A DNA stretch of 6,315 nt, taken from contig WUAJ01000141.1 in the NCBI GenBank assembly GCA_009827215.1, positions 1-6,315 on the forward strand, read 5' to 3'. This document shows, in pieces, positions 4,972-6,315 of the stretch. Each line of letters starts with the position of its first letter. The first letter of the stretch is position 1. A model generated the notes under the pieces. The model saw nothing but the letters and a program-made list of their open reading frames with translations, made no database searches and was not told where the DNA came from. The translations under genes were made by a program, and so were the position numbers. The stretch is from Phycisphaeraceae bacterium (GTDB taxonomy: Bacteria > Planctomycetota > Phycisphaerae > Phycisphaerales > UBA1924).

Positions 4972-5832
4972 ATGAATCAGCACACACTGACAGCTGTAGT
5001 TGCGCCAGCACTATGCCTCTCTCTCTTTCATACAGAAGCCTCGGGAATTATTCGGAGGCATGATGTCAACGCGCAGTTGTATCTCGATTACGGAGCAGAG
5101 ACTCAGTTTCATTCTGTTGGCGAGGTGGGATTCAGAACACAAAGCGGCGGATTCGCGGGCGCTTCAGCGGTGCTAATTGATCAGCATTGGGTGCTCACCG
5201 CAGCTCACCGGATCGCTCAGAATCCAGAGATCAACTGGGAGTTCCGAAACAATGAAGTCATCCATGGCGTTGATGAGATTATTTATCACCCTGGATATGA
5301 CGGACACCCAAATGGGTTGTCAGGTCAGGACCTCGCTCTCTTGAGACTCAGCGAGCCGATTACGAATGTTGATCCAGCAATGATCGCACAATCCTCGCTC
5401 AACTTCGGAGACCAAGTCGCTCTCGTGGGTTATGGTGGAATTGGAGACGGCCTCGGCAATGACTGGACATTTACCACTGAACGATGGGCCGCGAACAATG
5501 TTTGGGATCGAGGCGCAGCCAACAGCGAATTTTATACAACCGACTTTGACGATCCAACCAGCGGCAGCGCCCTCCCATTGGAAGGGACCACGACCAATGG
5601 AGATGCAGGAGGTGGGATGTTCCGATTCGAGAATGGGAGGTGGCAACTTGTTGGAATTGCATCGCACAACATCGATATCAATTCCAACGGCATGTTCGGA
5701 GATTATCGAGATCGAGCAAAGCATACTCGATTGGACACATACCTGCCTTGGATTCAATCAACCATTCCTGCTCCAAGTAGTGGTTTGCTGATTGGTTTCG
5801 CGTCTCTCGGTATCACACGGCGACGAAGATGA
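4972..5832 (+). CDS. Exported S1 (trypsin-fold) protease-like protein, catalytic Ser replaced by Ala, PEP-CTERM-like tail
   Basis: The protein is 286 residues. Residues 1-24 look like a signal peptide (hydrophobic VVAPALCLSLF, then TEASG), although the N-region has no Lys/Arg. The chymotrypsin fold follows: VLTAAH with H79, QDLALLRL with D120, VALVGYGG (149-156) and WQLVGIAS (224-231), then a final WIQS helix. The nucleophile motif reads NGDAGGGMF: residue 212, at the catalytic Ser position, is Ala (GCA, 5605-5607). The residue six places earlier, which sets S1 specificity, is T206 rather than the Asp of trypsin. No Cys occurs outside the signal peptide. The C-terminus has PAPSS (266-270), a short hydrophobic stretch (271-281) and four arginines, a PEP-CTERM-like sorting tail implying exosortase-type processing and surface or envelope placement. 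As read it should not cut peptides by the normal S1 mechanism; it may bind ligand or partner, or the base may be an error. A good SD precedes it. The minus-strand gene overlaps its 3' end. Confidence 0.85.
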   Translation: MNQHTLTAVVAPALCLSLFHTEASGIIRRHDVNAQLYLDYGAETQFHSVGEVGFRTQSGGFAGASAVLIDQHWVLTAAHRIAQNPEINWEFRNNEVIHGVDEIIYHPGYDGHPNGLSGQDLALLRLSEPITNVDPAMIAQSSLNFGDQVALVGYGGIGDGLGNDWTFTTERWAANNVWDRGAANSEFYTTDFDDPTSGSALPLEGTTTNGDAGGGMFRFENGRWQLVGIASHNIDINSNGMFGDYRDRAKHTRLDTYLPWIQSTIPAPSSGLLIGFASLGITRRRR

Positions 5833-6294
5833 GAGCTCGCTTTGGACGCCATAGGTCTTTAGCGCACTCCTGATCTGGTCTTCCTCTGTTGTTTCAGGGA
5901 ACAACCTATATCTTGGCGCGATGATCTCACGCACTTGCTCAACAGAGACTCGAAAGATTGATTTGAATGGAAACTTTCCGAGAGTGAGTTCTTCTAAAGC
6001 TTGCTTCGCTTGTTGATAGTCTTGATCGGGTCGTTTAAGAATCGAGGCAGCCCCCGTGATTTGATACCCTTTTTGAGTGAAAATATTCACAAAGCTCACA
6101 CACGCGCGTGGATTCTCATTGATATTGCGTGCGGACTGGGGCGATGCGATATTCGCAATAACAATCGAGTCGCCTTTGAACGGCTTAAAGATCTCCTTCG
6201 GCGAGACACTGGGCTCACCTTGGAGAGAACTGGTCGCGAGCCAGCAAAGGACACTCTCTTCGAGGAGTTGGAGTACGCTTTGATCAATCGTCAT
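5758..6294 (-). CDS. Pyridoxamine 5'-phosphate oxidase-fold (PNPOx-like) flavoprotein
   Basis: The protein is 178 residues. Residues 1-150 fit the small split-barrel PNPOx-like family: a leading helix (LQLLEESVL), the first strand CWLATSS-x-GEPSVSP (17-32), DSIVIANIASPQSARNINENPRACVSFVN (42-70), which carries the region that usually contacts FMN phosphate (SARNI), and KGYQITGAASIL (75-86). Such proteins bind FMN, or sometimes F420 or heme, and reduce or oxidise small substrates in the cytoplasm; the substrate cannot be told here, and true PLP synthesis is unlikely because the dedicated PdxH C-terminal motif is missing. The start at 6294 is supported by AGGAG seven bases upstream. The family part ends near KTYGV (146-150). 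The last 28 residues are polar, Ser/Thr/Gln-rich, and residues 155-178 lie antisense to the protease gene, so this tail may be a chance extension after loss of an earlier stop. Confidence 0.87.
   Translation of the reverse strand: MTIDQSVLQLLEESVLCWLATSSLQGEPSVSPKEIFKPFKGDSIVIANIASPQSARNINENPRACVSFVNIFTQKGYQITGAASILKRPDQDYQQAKQALEELTLGKFPFKSIFRVSVEQVREIIAPRYRLFPETTEEDQIRSALKTYGVQSELSSSSPCDTERRETNQQTTTWSRNG
5767..5829 (+). other. PEP-CTERM-like sorting signal (coding segment)
   Basis: Residues 266-286 of the protease-like protein consist of a Pro-Ala-Pro motif, a hydrophobic segment of about 11 residues (GLLIGFASLGI) and a basic end (TRRRR). In known PEP-CTERM systems the tail is recognised by an exosortase (EpsH family), cut, and the protein is released or anchored. 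No exosortase gene is present in this window. The motif here is PAP rather than PEP, a variant often seen in planctomycetes. Confidence 0.65.
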
Positions 6295-6300
6295 TGATGA

Positions 6301-6306
6301 TCTCCT
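6301..6306 (-). promoter_or_regulatory. Ribosome binding site of the PNPOx-like gene
   Basis: The minus strand reads AGGAG, then ATCATCA and ATG: a consensus Shine-Dalgarno with 7-nt spacing, the clearest in the window. It fixes the start at 6294. The promoter lies beyond the window end. Confidence 0.85.
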
Positions 6307-6315
6307 GTGTGCTCG

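Overview
The window looks like an ordinary chromosomal stretch from a planctomycete, most likely of the Phycisphaerae/Phycisphaerales type. The main reason is the C-terminus of the secreted protease-like protein: a Pro-Ala-Pro motif, one short hydrophobic segment and a terminal run of arginines, a PEP-CTERM-like sorting tail common in that group. Supporting signs are moderate GC content, gene starts with weak or absent Shine-Dalgarno sequences, and a predicted secreted hydrolase with a lineage-specific look. The assignment is an inference from style and motifs, not from a database match.

Layout, left to right. (1) Positions 1-207 hold the 3' end of an RRM-type RNA-binding protein with a glycine-rich RGG/GGY tail, followed by a strong intrinsic terminator. 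(2) A minus-strand tRNA-Asn(GTT) with its own promoter and terminator lies at 301-461. (3) A plus-strand run follows: a secreted alpha/beta-hydrolase with an unfamiliar N-terminal half (536-1948), a class I/II aminotransferase of the YbdL/kynurenine aminotransferase type (1990-3168) and a MOFRL-type glycerate 2-kinase (3165-4367). The last two overlap by 4 bp in an ATGA arrangement, and the hydrolase lies 41 bp upstream of them. (4) infA (translation initiation factor IF-1, 4493-4717) has a good ribosome binding site and its own terminator. (5) A 254-bp spacer with a nested hairpin and a short palindrome precedes an exported S1-family protease-like protein (4972-5832). (6) A PNPOx-fold flavoprotein gene on the minus strand (5758-6294) converges on the protease gene and overlaps its 3' end by 75 bp.

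How the genes fit together. The aminotransferase and glycerate kinase are probably co-translated and may serve amino-acid/2-oxoacid and glycerate metabolism, but no defined pathway is provable here. infA, the tRNA and the RNA-binding protein are housekeeping functions. I see no phage, plasmid, CRISPR, insertion sequence or defence system. The most notable signals are the loss of the catalytic serine in the protease-like protein (GDAGG instead of GDSGG), the overlapping convergent gene pair beside it, an altered active-site motif in the glycerate kinase, and a roughly three-fold excess of GATC tetramers.
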